Assembly (NCBI GenBank): GCA_947629455.1
Contig: CANRDT010000016.1
Location: forward strand, 1-52,773
DNA length: 52,773 nucleotides
Source: an uncultured Ruminococcus sp.
Lineage (GTDB): Bacteria > Bacillota > Clostridia > Oscillospirales > Ruminococcaceae
Direction of reading: 5' to 3'
Positions 1-7,257 of this stretch are shown here, one piece after another. The translations under genes were made by a program, and so were the position numbers. Below the pieces are notes generated by a model. The model was not told where the DNA came from and searched no databases. It saw only the letters and a program-made list of their open reading frames with translations. Numbering within the stretch: the stretch's first letter is position 1; the number at the start of each line of letters is the position of its first letter.

Positions 1-150
1 AGGGTGAATTTCAAAACAGTCCGGTGGACTGTTTTGAAAGAGGGAAAGCGCTTGCAAGAGAGCGCTTTCCCTACTATAAACGATATTTGTTACAGCCGAC
101 GCTTGCGGCGGCAGGCATACCGCCGTTGGCGGAAAATACACTGTCCAAAA
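1..150 (-). repeat. Hairpin-array repeat, copy R1 (partial)
   Basis: Partial copy of the multi-hairpin family found at nine or more sites in this window, here in minus orientation. It holds the AACAGTCC hairpin at 9-39 (arms TTTCAAAACAGTCC and GGACTGTTTTGAAA, loop GGT) and the GGGAAAGCGCT hairpin at 42-71. A decayed CCGCC hairpin and a CCGCCGTTGGCGG palindrome (about 120-132) follow. An open frame runs through it but has no ribosome binding site and follows the repeat, so it is not called as a gene. The array may continue beyond the left edge. Confidence 0.85.
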
Positions 151-152
151 CG

Positions 153-222
153 GCTATTTTCCCCAACAGGGGGGAAAATAGCGAATTTCTATAGAGAGCT
201 ATTCTCCCCAATGGGGAGAATA
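153..222. repeat. Pair of short REP-like palindromes
   Basis: Two small palindromes stand side by side: GCTATTTTCCCC with its complement (153-182) and TATTCTCCCC/GGGGAGAATA (200-222). The same short-palindrome family recurs near 13291, 15570, 16964, 34301, 36569, 38427, 38509, 39290 and 51874, with arms that differ between sites but stay complementary. Confidence 0.7.
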
Positions 223-228
223 TACTCC

Positions 229-267
229 CGAACATAAAATGCCTCAAATGCTTTGCATTTGAGGCAT
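229..267 (-). terminator. Terminator of the tRNA-Ser pair
   Basis: A 13-bp perfect stem (239-251 with 255-267, loop of three bases) directly abuts the encoded CCA end of tRNA-Ser(GCT). On the minus strand it is followed by a short T-rich run. It is placed to end the two-tRNA transcript. Confidence 0.7.
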
Positions 268-356
268 GGCGCGGATTGAGAGATTTGAACTCTCGCGCCG
301 GTTTCCCGACCTACTCCCTTAGCAGGGGAGCCCCTTCACCACTTGGGTAAATCCGC
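267..356 (-). tRNA. tRNA-Ser (anticodon GCT)
   Basis: Read on the minus strand the sequence folds as a type II tRNA. The 7-bp acceptor stem is GCGGATT with AATCCGC, the T loop is TTCAAAT, and a long variable arm is present. The anticodon loop CTGCTAA sits in a CTCCC/GGGAG stem, giving anticodon GCT for AGC/AGU serine codons. The CCA end is encoded (267-269). It lies 11 bp downstream of a second serine tRNA and shares its promoter and terminator. Confidence 0.95.
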
Positions 357-367
357 AAAAATATAAA

Positions 368-453
368 CGGACAGGGTGGGATTCGAACCCACGGTACGTT
401 GCCGTATCACCGGTTTTCAAGACCGGCTCCTTAAACCACTCGGACACCTGTCC
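368..453 (-). tRNA. tRNA-Ser (anticodon TGA)
   Basis: Type II tRNA on the minus strand. The acceptor stem is GGACAGG with CCTGTCC, the T loop is TTCGAAT, and the long variable arm is typical of serine. The anticodon loop CTTGAAA lies in a CCGGT/ACCGG stem, so the anticodon is TGA (UCA codons). CCA is not encoded here, unlike in the neighbouring tRNA-Ser(GCT). It is the first gene of the two-tRNA transcript. Confidence 0.95.
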
Positions 454-513
454 ACTGTCCGCAATGCCGCCGCAGCATAATAGCATAATTCTCCGCCGCT
501 ACGCGACTTATTT

Positions 514-542
514 ATTTTACCACATTACGCACGCTTTGTCAA
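514..542 (-). promoter_or_regulatory. Sigma-A type promoter of the tRNA-Ser pair
   Basis: On the minus strand a consensus -35 TTGACA (537-542) and a -10 TAAAAT (514-519) are 17 bp apart. This would start transcription near 507, about 55 bases upstream of tRNA-Ser(TGA). Near-consensus boxes fit a stable RNA operon. Confidence 0.8.
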
Positions 543-812
543 TACCTTTTGAAAAAAATTATCAAAAAATCCGCCGCAGACCGCAATATCCCATTTTTAA
601 AATATAATAAACTCATAGATCAAAACAGACATATCCCGGTTATTTTCCCCCAAAGCCGCAGAAAAATCCCCCCGAAAAAAGGCTGCCATTCCCCCAAAAA
701 CAGAGAATAACAGCCCGATAGTCAAAATATAAATATCCAAAAATAAAACATCTTAAATAAAAACTCATTTTCGCGGCAGCCGATAAGCGGATAAGAGCTC
801 TGACTTGCCGCG
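543..812. other. Intergenic stretch with no gene seen
   Basis: AT-rich spacer between the tRNA promoter and the end of asnB. Short open frames here lack ribosome binding sites and recognisable products. Nothing beyond the tRNA promoter at its edge could be supported. Confidence 0.5.
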
Positions 813-2651
813 CTATATCTTCTCGCCCTCGAAATATACACCATACCACACAAGGAAAGTGAACACAGTCCAGATCTTGCGCGAATAATCATAATGACCT
901 GCGCGATGCTCGTCAAGCAGCTCCACAAGCTTTTTCGTCTTGAAAAACTTTCTCGCGGCAGGAGATGTGAACTTCTTCTTCACCAACTCGTAGTACTTGT
1001 CTTCCTTCAGCCATACCCTTATCGGCACGGGAAAACCCAACTTCTTTTTGTTCGCCGTCTGCGGAGGACAGGCTTTCAGAGCCGCAATGCGCATGGCGTA
1101 CTTGGTGTTCTCGGGAGTTACGCGGTGCTTTGTCGGTATCTGCTCCGCAAGAGCCATGACCTCCTTGTCAAGAAAAGGCACTCGCAGCTCGAGCGAATGA
1201 GCCATACTCATTTTGTCCGCTTTTAACAGAATATCCCCCGTCATCCACAAGTGAAGATCGAGATACTGCATCTGCGTCACTTCGTCGTTTTCGGCGCACC
1301 TGTCGTAAAACGGCTTGGTTATCTTCGCCGGAGAGGGCGCGTCGGTGGCGATCTTCAACAGCTCCTTGCGCTCCTTTTCCGTGAATATAAACGCGTTTCC
1401 GATAAACCGCTCCTGAAGATCCTGAGAACCGCGTATAAGGAAATTTATACCGTGCTTGTGCGGAAGATGCTGCGCCGCTGCCCCTACCGCGCGCCTTATC
1501 GGCTTTGGTATCTTGTTGTACGCCGCCATATCGGCAGGATTGTGATATATATTGTATCCGCCGAATATCTCGTCCGCGCCCTCGCCGCTCAGGACTACCT
1601 TTACTTTCTCGGAGGCAAGCCTGCACACGAAAAACAACGCCACTGCGGCAGGGTCGGCAAGCGGTTCGTCCATATGATACTGTATCTTCGCAAAATTTCC
1701 CCAGTATTCCTCGGGAGTTATCACTTTTGATGTGTTTTCTTTATTTATGTACTTTGAAAATTCCTTGGCATATCCTATTTCATTGTACTTTTCGTCCTCG
1801 CCGAAACCGACGGTAAACGTCTTGTCAACGTCGGCGACTGCCGCCACATAGCTGGAATCCACGCCGCTCGAGAGGAAAGAACCCACCTCTACATCGGCGA
1901 TCTTGTGAGCCTCTACCGAATTTTTAAACGTTTCTGTGATACGGTCTACCCATTCGTCAAGCTGCGGCTTGTCGTCGGGATCGAACTTGACCTCCCAGTA
2001 ACGCTTTATGCTCAGTTTTCCGTCCTTGTAAATGAAATAATGCGCCGCAGGCAATTTGTAGACGTTCTTGAAAAACGTTTCTTTCGTGGGGGAATACTGG
2101 AAGGTGAGATACGTTTCCAGCGCCGATTCGTTAAGCTCCTTGACAAATGCAGGGTGATCGAGAAAGCTCTTTATCTCAGAGCCCCACATAAACACATCGC
2201 CCATTTTCGCGTAGTACATCGGCTTTATCCCGAAAAAGTCCCTCGCGCCGAAAAGCTGATCCTTATTTTTATCATAAATGACGAAAGAAAACATTCCGCG
2301 CAGCTTATCGAGCATTTTCGTTCCCCACTGCTCGTAGCCGTGAACGAGCACTTCGGTATCGGTATTGGTATAAAAAGTATGTCCCTGCTGCAAAAGCTGT
2401 TCTTTAAGTTCGCGGTAGTTGTATATCTCTCCGTTGAACGTGATCGCCACCGACCTGTCCTCGTTGAAGATCGGCTGGCTGCCGTTTTCCGAAAGATCAA
2501 TTATCGAAAGTCTGCGAAAGCCCATAGCCACCGAATCGCAGACAAATTTTCCGTCCGAATCGGGACCGCGGTGTTTTATCCTGTCCATCATTTTTTCAAG
2601 TGTTGCCGACGCGTCGTTTATATTATTGGTAAATCCTACAAATCCGCACAT
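813..2651 (-). CDS. asnB: Asparagine synthase (glutamine-hydrolysing)
   Basis: Makes asparagine from aspartate, ATP and glutamine-derived ammonia in the cytoplasm. The 612-residue product starts Met-Cys-Gly, leaving the catalytic Cys at the N-terminus after Met removal, as in class II glutamine amidotransferases. That domain covers about residues 1-200. The synthetase domain carries the pyrophosphate loop SSGVDSS at 261-267. The start at 2651 is fixed by Cys2 and by a GGGTGAT ribosome binding site, although the frame stays open 52 codons further upstream. The length fits the family. The gene is monocistronic with its own promoter, and a hairpin array sits immediately upstream of that promoter. 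Confidence 0.95.
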   Translation of the reverse strand: MCGFVGFTNNINDASATLEKMMDRIKHRGPDSDGKFVCDSVAMGFRRLSIIDLSENGSQPIFNEDRSVAITFNGEIYNYRELKEQLLQQGHTFYTNTDTEVLVHGYEQWGTKMLDKLRGMFSFVIYDKNKDQLFGARDFFGIKPMYYAKMGDVFMWGSEIKSFLDHPAFVKELNESALETYLTFQYSPTKETFFKNVYKLPAAHYFIYKDGKLSIKRYWEVKFDPDDKPQLDEWVDRITETFKNSVEAHKIADVEVGSFLSSGVDSSYVAAVADVDKTFTVGFGEDEKYNEIGYAKEFSKYINKENTSKVITPEEYWGNFAKIQYHMDEPLADPAAVALFFVCRLASEKVKVVLSGEGADEIFGGYNIYHNPADMAAYNKIPKPIRRAVGAAAQHLPHKHGINFLIRGSQDLQERFIGNAFIFTEKERKELLKIATDAPSPAKITKPFYDRCAENDEVTQMQYLDLHLWMTGDILLKADKMSMAHSLELRVPFLDKEVMALAEQIPTKHRVTPENTKYAMRIAALKACPPQTANKKKLGFPVPIRVWLKEDKYYELVKKKFTSPAARKFFKTKKLVELLDEHRAGHYDYSRKIWTVFTFLVWYGVYFEGEKI

Positions 2652-2703
2652 AAAACAAATCACCCATTTCTTATGGCATTTGAGCGAAACGCCCATAATA
2701 CAT

Positions 2704-2732
2704 ATTATACACCAAGCGGCTGAAATTTGCAA
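2704..2732 (-). promoter_or_regulatory. Promoter of asnB
   Basis: Minus-strand -35 TTGCAA (2727-2732) and perfect -10 TATAAT (2704-2709), 17 bp apart, give a start about 45 bases before the asnB ATG. The -35 box lies only a few bases from the hairpin array that begins near 2746. No T-box or riboswitch fold was recognised in the short leader. Confidence 0.75.
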
Positions 2733-2745
2733 CCTTTTTATTGCA

Positions 2746-3205
2746 GGGGGAGGGAAAATGTATATGTTTTCCTCCGCCGCAAGCGGCGGAGAGAAAGTCC
2801 TCACCAATCAGACTCAGGGGACGCCCTCTCTTGCAGGGCGTCCCCTCTTTCTAAACAGTCCACCGGACTGTTTAGAAATTCACCCCTTGCGCGACGCCAC
2901 CCCAAACACTTCGTGTTTGGGCTAAAAGAAAATTTCCTTTGCCGACATTATGCGGTCGGCAATTTTTCTTTTGCGTTGCAAAAGAAAAACCGGAAATTTC
3001 TTTCCAACAGATTATTAAAGTATTCGCCGCAATAAATTTAAATCGCCCGATTTCCAAGGTCAAACCGCGCCGTACATAGCAGAGGGCGACAAGCGCGCCC
3101 GCGCGAGGGCAGCCTTTTTAAGGAAAAGGCTGGTGCGAAAACCTTTTCTTGATTTCCCACTACTTATCAATCAAACTTTAGAGCGTGAAATCAATCTGCA
3201 AAGCA
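2746..3205 (+). repeat. Hairpin-array repeat, copy R2 (long form)
   Basis: One of the most complete copies, in plus orientation. In order: CTCCGCC hairpin (2772-2791), GGGGACGCCC hairpin (2817-2845), TTTCTAAACAGTCC hairpin (2848-2878), CCCAAACAC hairpin, TTGCCGAC hairpin and CTTTTGC/GCAAAAG hairpin. A conserved linker with CGGAAATTTCTTTCC and CAGATTATTAAAG follows. A GC-rich segment, an AGCCTTTT hairpin and a tail containing GTGAAATCAATCTGC end the array. It fills the gap between asnB and the HAD gene, both on the minus strand. Confidence 0.85.
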
Positions 3206-3211
3206 TAATTA

Positions 3212-3871
3212 TTAAAACATATTCCTGAAAAACTCCGCCGTTTGCGTAAGATCGTCAAACCTGCGAACCGCCATTGACAGCATTTCACCGTCAGGCACAA
3301 CGAGATCGGGCACAAGTATCGGGGCAAGTCCGGCTCTGTATGCCGAAATTATACCGTTGCGCGAATCCTCCACCGCAGCCGTTTCCTGCGGCGGACAGCC
3401 AAGCTCCCGACAGGCGGTAAGGTATATCTCGGGATCGGGCTTGCTGTGAGCTATCATATCTCCGCCGATCACCACGCTGAAATACTTCCTCATATCAGCC
3501 CTGTCAAGATGAGCGCACACCTTTTCATATGCCGTGGAGGACGCAAGCCCCACCCTGCACCGCAGCTCTTTGAGCATATCGAGTATCTCATACGCTCCCT
3601 TTTTGACAGGCATACCCTTTTCGTTTATACGCCTGCTCACTATCTCCCCGATCTCGCGATGATATTCGGCTATCGGGAAATCCTCTCCGTAGGTTTTTCT
3701 AAGCATTGCCTCCGTGTCCGTAACGCTCAGTCCTATGCATTTTACGGCAGTATCCTCTATACCGTCAATGCCCTCCCTGCCGCCAATGATACGCCACGCG
3801 TCAAGAAACATTCTCTCGGTATCGAACAGTACTCCGTCCATATCGAACACTACTGCGGTGATCTTTTTCAT
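3212..3871 (-). CDS. HAD-superfamily hydrolase (phosphatase/phosphoglucomutase-like)
   Basis: Cytosolic HAD subfamily I enzyme of 219 residues. Motif I is FDMDGVLFDTE, with nucleophile Asp10 and acid/base Asp12. A helical cap follows, then the motif II region LASST, a conserved Lys in HSKPDPEIY and motif IV Asp in AVEDSRNG. This pattern is typical of beta-phosphoglucomutase and related small phosphatases, so the exact substrate cannot be told. The start at 3871 has GAGGAG seven bases upstream; an in-frame ATG 10 codons earlier has none. It is a stand-alone gene between a hairpin array and the AAA+ gene. Confidence 0.85.
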   Translation of the reverse strand: MKKITAVVFDMDGVLFDTERMFLDAWRIIGGREGIDGIEDTAVKCIGLSVTDTEAMLRKTYGEDFPIAEYHREIGEIVSRRINEKGMPVKKGAYEILDMLKELRCRVGLASSTAYEKVCAHLDRADMRKYFSVVIGGDMIAHSKPDPEIYLTACRELGCPPQETAAVEDSRNGIISAYRAGLAPILVPDLVVPDGEMLSMAVRRFDDLTQTAEFFRNMF

Positions 3872-3965
3872 AAAAATACTCCTCATGAAAGTCGTCGGCA
3901 CGTTTAGATATAAGATGTTAGCGATAAGATGTAAGATATAATATGTCAGAAGTAAGATCTGTATT

Positions 3966-5333
3966 TTAAAAATCTATATCCCTGACATCTTCCGCCGTGA
4001 CCGACATCAGCTGCTCGTCGCTGACATTCTCCATACCTGCTATCCTGTCCGCCTGTCTTGAAATAGTCTTTTCAAAGAAATTGCGCACATCTCTCGCATT
4101 TGCACTGCCTGCGTCAGCCGAACCGCACCTTTGCCCGAAAAATTCGTTTACATATTCCACCGCCTCACGGCTGACATCAAGACCGTATTCGCCGCAGAAC
4201 GACATAAAAATCTTTGTAAGCTGCTCGGCGTTGTAGTCGTCAAAATGTATAAATCGGTTAAATCGCGAACGCAGTCCCGGATTGCTTTCGAGAAATTCCT
4301 CCATAAGCTGCGTATACCCTGCGCAGATGACCACCAGATCATCGCGGTGATCCTCCATAAATTTCAGCAGAGTATTCACCGCCTCCATTCCGAAATCGTT
4401 TTTGCTCTCCGCAGATGTCAGCGCGTAAGCCTCGTCGATAAAAAGTACCCCTCCCAACGCGCTTTCACACACTTTCTGAGTTTTTAACGCCGTCTGTCCC
4501 ACATAACCGCTGACAAGTCCCGATCTGTCTACCTCTACCAGAGTATCGCTGCGTATCGCTCCCAGTCGGTTATATATCTTCGCGATCAGGCGTGCGACAG
4601 TTGTCTTGCCCGTGCCGGGATTGCCCGTAAAGACAAGGTGCAGCGAGATCTCGGGCTGGCGAAATCCGCGCTCCTCACGCATTTTCCTGACCTTTATCAG
4701 ATTGGAAAGGCTGTAGATCTCTTTCTTTACGCCCTCCAGCCCCACCAGTGAATGAAGCTGCTCCATAAGTTCCTCAAGAGTTTCGCCGCTCTTTTTGGTA
4801 TTGCGGACTGTATCTGCCGCCGCGCCGCCGTCCGCTTTGTGCTTGTTTTTGTCGGAGGTTTTCAGGTAGGAATCGCAGAATATCCGCAATCTGAAAATCA
4901 GCGAACCGAGAATGGCGGTCTCGCGCTCGTCCGCTTTGCCGTCCGCAGCAATAAACCCTATGCCTATCGTGTTGACCGACTCCATAAAAAGTCCGCAGCT
5001 GATGTCCGTTTTGCCCTCCGCCTGCGCTTTTGCAAACACCGCGCACAGCTTGTGAAAACTCTCCGTGACGGAATTTGCAGTCAAACTCTCGCCGCCAAGT
5101 CTTACAACGTCCTTTCTTTCAAGGCACAAGCCGAGCAGGTCGTTTATAAAGCCGATCTCCTCGTCCGTCGCCTGCCTGTCGGTCATGGTCAGATATGTAA
5201 GCAGCTTTGTCACGCAAAACCGCATATATTTCTCGGGATCGCTCATATCGTCCTCGACCGGATACCCTGCCGCCGATAACTTGCGGCAAGCGTCCCTCAA
5301 CCGCTCAAATGCAGCGGTTATCTTTTCGTCCAT
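3966..5333 (-). CDS. AAA+ ATPase, SpoVK/CbbX-like, with TerB-like N-terminal region
   Basis: 455 residues. About residues 1-160 are helical and contain an AADGKADERE stretch reminiscent of TerB-like metal-binding folds (weak inference). A poorly conserved linker leads to an AAA+ module of the CbbX/SpoVK clade. Walker A GNPGTGKTT is at 237-245 and Walker B VLFIDEAY at 296-303. A GYVGQT pore-loop-like motif and the arginine-finger segment LRSRFNR follow. Relatives remodel protein complexes, for example during sporulation or Rubisco activation, but the partner here is unknown. AAAGGAGGT precedes the ATG. It stands alone between the HAD gene and an inverted-repeat element. Confidence 0.85.
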   Translation of the reverse strand: MDEKITAAFERLRDACRKLSAAGYPVEDDMSDPEKYMRFCVTKLLTYLTMTDRQATDEEIGFINDLLGLCLERKDVVRLGGESLTANSVTESFHKLCAVFAKAQAEGKTDISCGLFMESVNTIGIGFIAADGKADERETAILGSLIFRLRIFCDSYLKTSDKNKHKADGGAAADTVRNTKKSGETLEELMEQLHSLVGLEGVKKEIYSLSNLIKVRKMREERGFRQPEISLHLVFTGNPGTGKTTVARLIAKIYNRLGAIRSDTLVEVDRSGLVSGYVGQTALKTQKVCESALGGVLFIDEAYALTSAESKNDFGMEAVNTLLKFMEDHRDDLVVICAGYTQLMEEFLESNPGLRSRFNRFIHFDDYNAEQLTKIFMSFCGEYGLDVSREAVEYVNEFFGQRCGSADAGSANARDVRNFFEKTISRQADRIAGMENVSDEQLMSVTAEDVRDIDF

Positions 5334-5377
5334 ATTCTTTACCTCCTTTTTTGGATAAAACTTTTTTGGAGCGTACA

Positions 5378-5608
5378 GTTTTTCTCTTCGGGAGAAACCC
5401 TTTTGAAAAAGGGTTATCCCCCGTAACCCCCTTCCTAAAACTTTTGATGATTTTTTGCGAGAGGCACATTTCTTTTATTTGTCTGAGATATGGTAAATTC
5501 GTCATTCTGCCAAACTATCTGTACCTCTCGCAAAAAATAATTAAGGCTTTAAAAAGAGATCACGGAAATAATTCTTTTCAAGAAGATACCCTCCAAAAAG
5601 AAAAACTA
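5378..5608. repeat. Terminal-inverted-repeat element X1 (MITE-like)
   Basis: About 231 bp with arms of roughly 75 bp in inverted orientation. The inner arm ends are TTTTTTGCGAGAGG and CCTCTCGCAAAAAA. Between them is a core of about 57 nt unrelated to the cores of X2 and X3. The left arm carries a nested CCCTTTT/AAAAGGG hairpin and resembles the left arm of X2. The right arm carries TTCTTTTCAAGAA and resembles the left arm of X3, so the element is a mosaic. No open frame encodes a transposase. Confidence 0.75.
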
Positions 5609-5639
5609 TATACCCCGAAAAAGGTCTATTCAAAAAACG

Positions 5640-6761
5640 TTATACATCTGAAAAATACATATACAAATTACATTTAATCATACCGTTATAGAGTTTACGT
5701 TTTTTATCTGCCTTTCTGCCGAAAAGTTTTTCAAAGTCCTCATGCGGCGAGATGATACAGCAGGGTGAATCGGACGATGGTTTTATGCGCCTGCCCATTT
5801 CCTGATATAGTTTTTCCGCCTGCCGCAGTTCAAGCAGACGTTCGCCGTAAGGGGGATTACAGATAGTTATCATACCGGGCTGCTGTACGAACGAGGATAT
5901 TTCCCTGCGCCTGACCTCGAGCCTGCCGCCGACGCCTGCTTTTTTTGCGTTGGAGAAAGTAAGCTCCACTGCGTTTTCGTCCATATCAAAACCGTATGCT
6001 CTGAATTTTGCTTCGCGCTTTATCATATCCATAGCGTCAGCGCGTTCACGTTTCCAGATCTCGGAGGGTATCTGCCGCCACTTTTCAGCCGCAAAACTTC
6101 GCCGCGCCCCGGGTGCGATATTCAGCGCCTTGTACGCCGCCTCGATAAGCAAAGTCCCCGAACCGCACATAGGATCGCACACCTGTGAATCCTCCCTCAC
6201 ACGCGCAAGATCGACTATACCTGCGGCAAGCGTTTCCTTGATAGGCGCGTCGTTTGAATTGCGCCGATAACCCCTCTTGTGCAAGCCCTCGCCCGAAGTG
6301 TCGAGATAAACGGTGCATATGTCCTTGTGGATATTGAACTGTATCTGATGTACCGCTCCCGTTTCGGGCATACGCTCCTGACCGTACTTCCTCCCCAGCC
6401 GCACCGCCGCCGCTTTTTTGATTATCTTCTGACAGTCGGGTACGCTTTTCAGCCGCGAATTTAAACTGTGCCCCTTTACCGGAAATGCATCGTCTTTGCC
6501 GATAAACTCCTCCAAGGCTATCGCCGACGTTCCCTGAAATAACTCCTCAAAACTCTCCGCACGAAAACTCCCAAGCTCGATAAGTACCCTCTCCGCCACC
6601 GCAAGCCGTATGTTCGCCCGCGCTAATGTGTCGTAACCGCCGCTGAAACTTACCCTGCCGTCGGTAACACTTATCTCCTCGCCGCCTATCCTGCCGACTT
6701 CAAACTTTAATACACTCTCTAACCCGAAATGACACGGACAACTTAACCTTATCTTCTCCAT
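5640..6761 (-). CDS. THUMP-domain class I SAM-dependent RNA methyltransferase (RlmL/YpsC type)
   Basis: 373 residues. The N-terminal half (about 1-155) matches the ferredoxin-like plus THUMP RNA-binding region of RlmL/YpsC enzymes. The C-terminal half is a Rossmann methyltransferase with DPMCGSGTLL at 196-205 and the catalytic NPPYGERL at 302-309, the N6/N2-purine methyltransferase signature. The likely reaction is N2-guanosine methylation of 23S rRNA. AAGAGG lies before the ATG. It is monocistronic, flanked by the inverted-repeat elements X1 and X2. Confidence 0.9.
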   Translation of the reverse strand: MEKIRLSCPCHFGLESVLKFEVGRIGGEEISVTDGRVSFSGGYDTLARANIRLAVAERVLIELGSFRAESFEELFQGTSAIALEEFIGKDDAFPVKGHSLNSRLKSVPDCQKIIKKAAAVRLGRKYGQERMPETGAVHQIQFNIHKDICTVYLDTSGEGLHKRGYRRNSNDAPIKETLAAGIVDLARVREDSQVCDPMCGSGTLLIEAAYKALNIAPGARRSFAAEKWRQIPSEIWKRERADAMDMIKREAKFRAYGFDMDENAVELTFSNAKKAGVGGRLEVRRREISSFVQQPGMITICNPPYGERLLELRQAEKLYQEMGRRIKPSSDSPCCIISPHEDFEKLFGRKADKKRKLYNGMIKCNLYMYFSDV

Positions 6762-6850
6762 TTTTTAACCTCTTTCCTCCGACCATTCCTGCCGCCTCGC
6801 GCATATGTACCCTCTGTATATAAGCCTTATTCATACCTGATTTACCGTTT

Positions 6851-7075
6851 CTGCTGTGTTATTGGGGGAGACCCTTTTGAAAAAGGGTCATCCCCCAAAC
6901 CCCCTCCCTAAAACTTTCAGTTATTTTTGCGAGGGGCGTCACAATCCTTGAAATGCTGTGCAATATCGGCTCAAAAAACTTTATAGAGCAGACTTCCCCT
7001 CGCAAAAATCATTAAAAGTCTTTGGAAAAGGGTCTGGGGAACAACCTTTCTTCAGAAAGGTTTTCCCCAGCAGCA
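6851..7075. repeat. Terminal-inverted-repeat element X2 (MITE-like)
   Basis: About 225 bp. Inner arms TTTTTGCGAGGGG and CCCCTCGCAAAAA flank a core of about 57 nt. The outer arms contain nested hairpins CCCTTTT/AAAAGGG (left) and AACCTTTC/GAAAGGTT (right). The ends read CTGCTG near 6851 and CAGCAG near 7071. The remaining sequence between rlmL-like and the penicillin-binding protein shows only a terminator. Confidence 0.75.
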
Positions 7076-7151
7076 TAGTGGAACGGTAGGTCAGACACGG
7101 ATAAAACTCATATGCAGTGGGATATATGTGTGCAGGGCGGTAAGATACGGC

Positions 7152-7195
7152 GGATAAAAACGGCTGCAAGGTCCGCAAATGCAGACTTTGCAGCC
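7152..7195 (-). terminator. Terminator of the penicillin-binding protein gene
   Basis: On the minus strand GGCTGCAA pairs with TTGCAGCC around a loop of about 18 bases, followed by GTTTTTATC. It lies about 60 bp after the stop codon at 7258. Confidence 0.6.
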
Positions 7196-7257
7196 TTATA
7201 GCGCTATTATCGGAATTACTGTTTTGTGGTGGACTGCGCCGCGATTTAAGCAGCAGT

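Noticed and set aside
4-237. Open frame of 77 codons across array R1
   Set aside because: It runs through hairpins and REP-like palindromes, lacks a binding site and has no recognisable product.
1905-2723. Long open frame of 272 codons antisense to asnB
   Set aside because: It mirrors the codon pattern of asnB, has no family features, and asnB is certain. Similar antisense frames over aroB, rsmE, ygiQ and others were dropped for the same reason.
2652-2745. T-box or riboswitch leader for asnB
   Set aside because: The leader between promoter and ATG is only about 45 bases and has no specifier, T-box or aptamer motif. The metF and aroB leaders were also checked without a hit.
5378-7075. Insertion sequence at the X elements
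   Set aside because: Inverted ends are present, but no transposase or fragment of one lies inside. They are listed as MITE-like repeats only.
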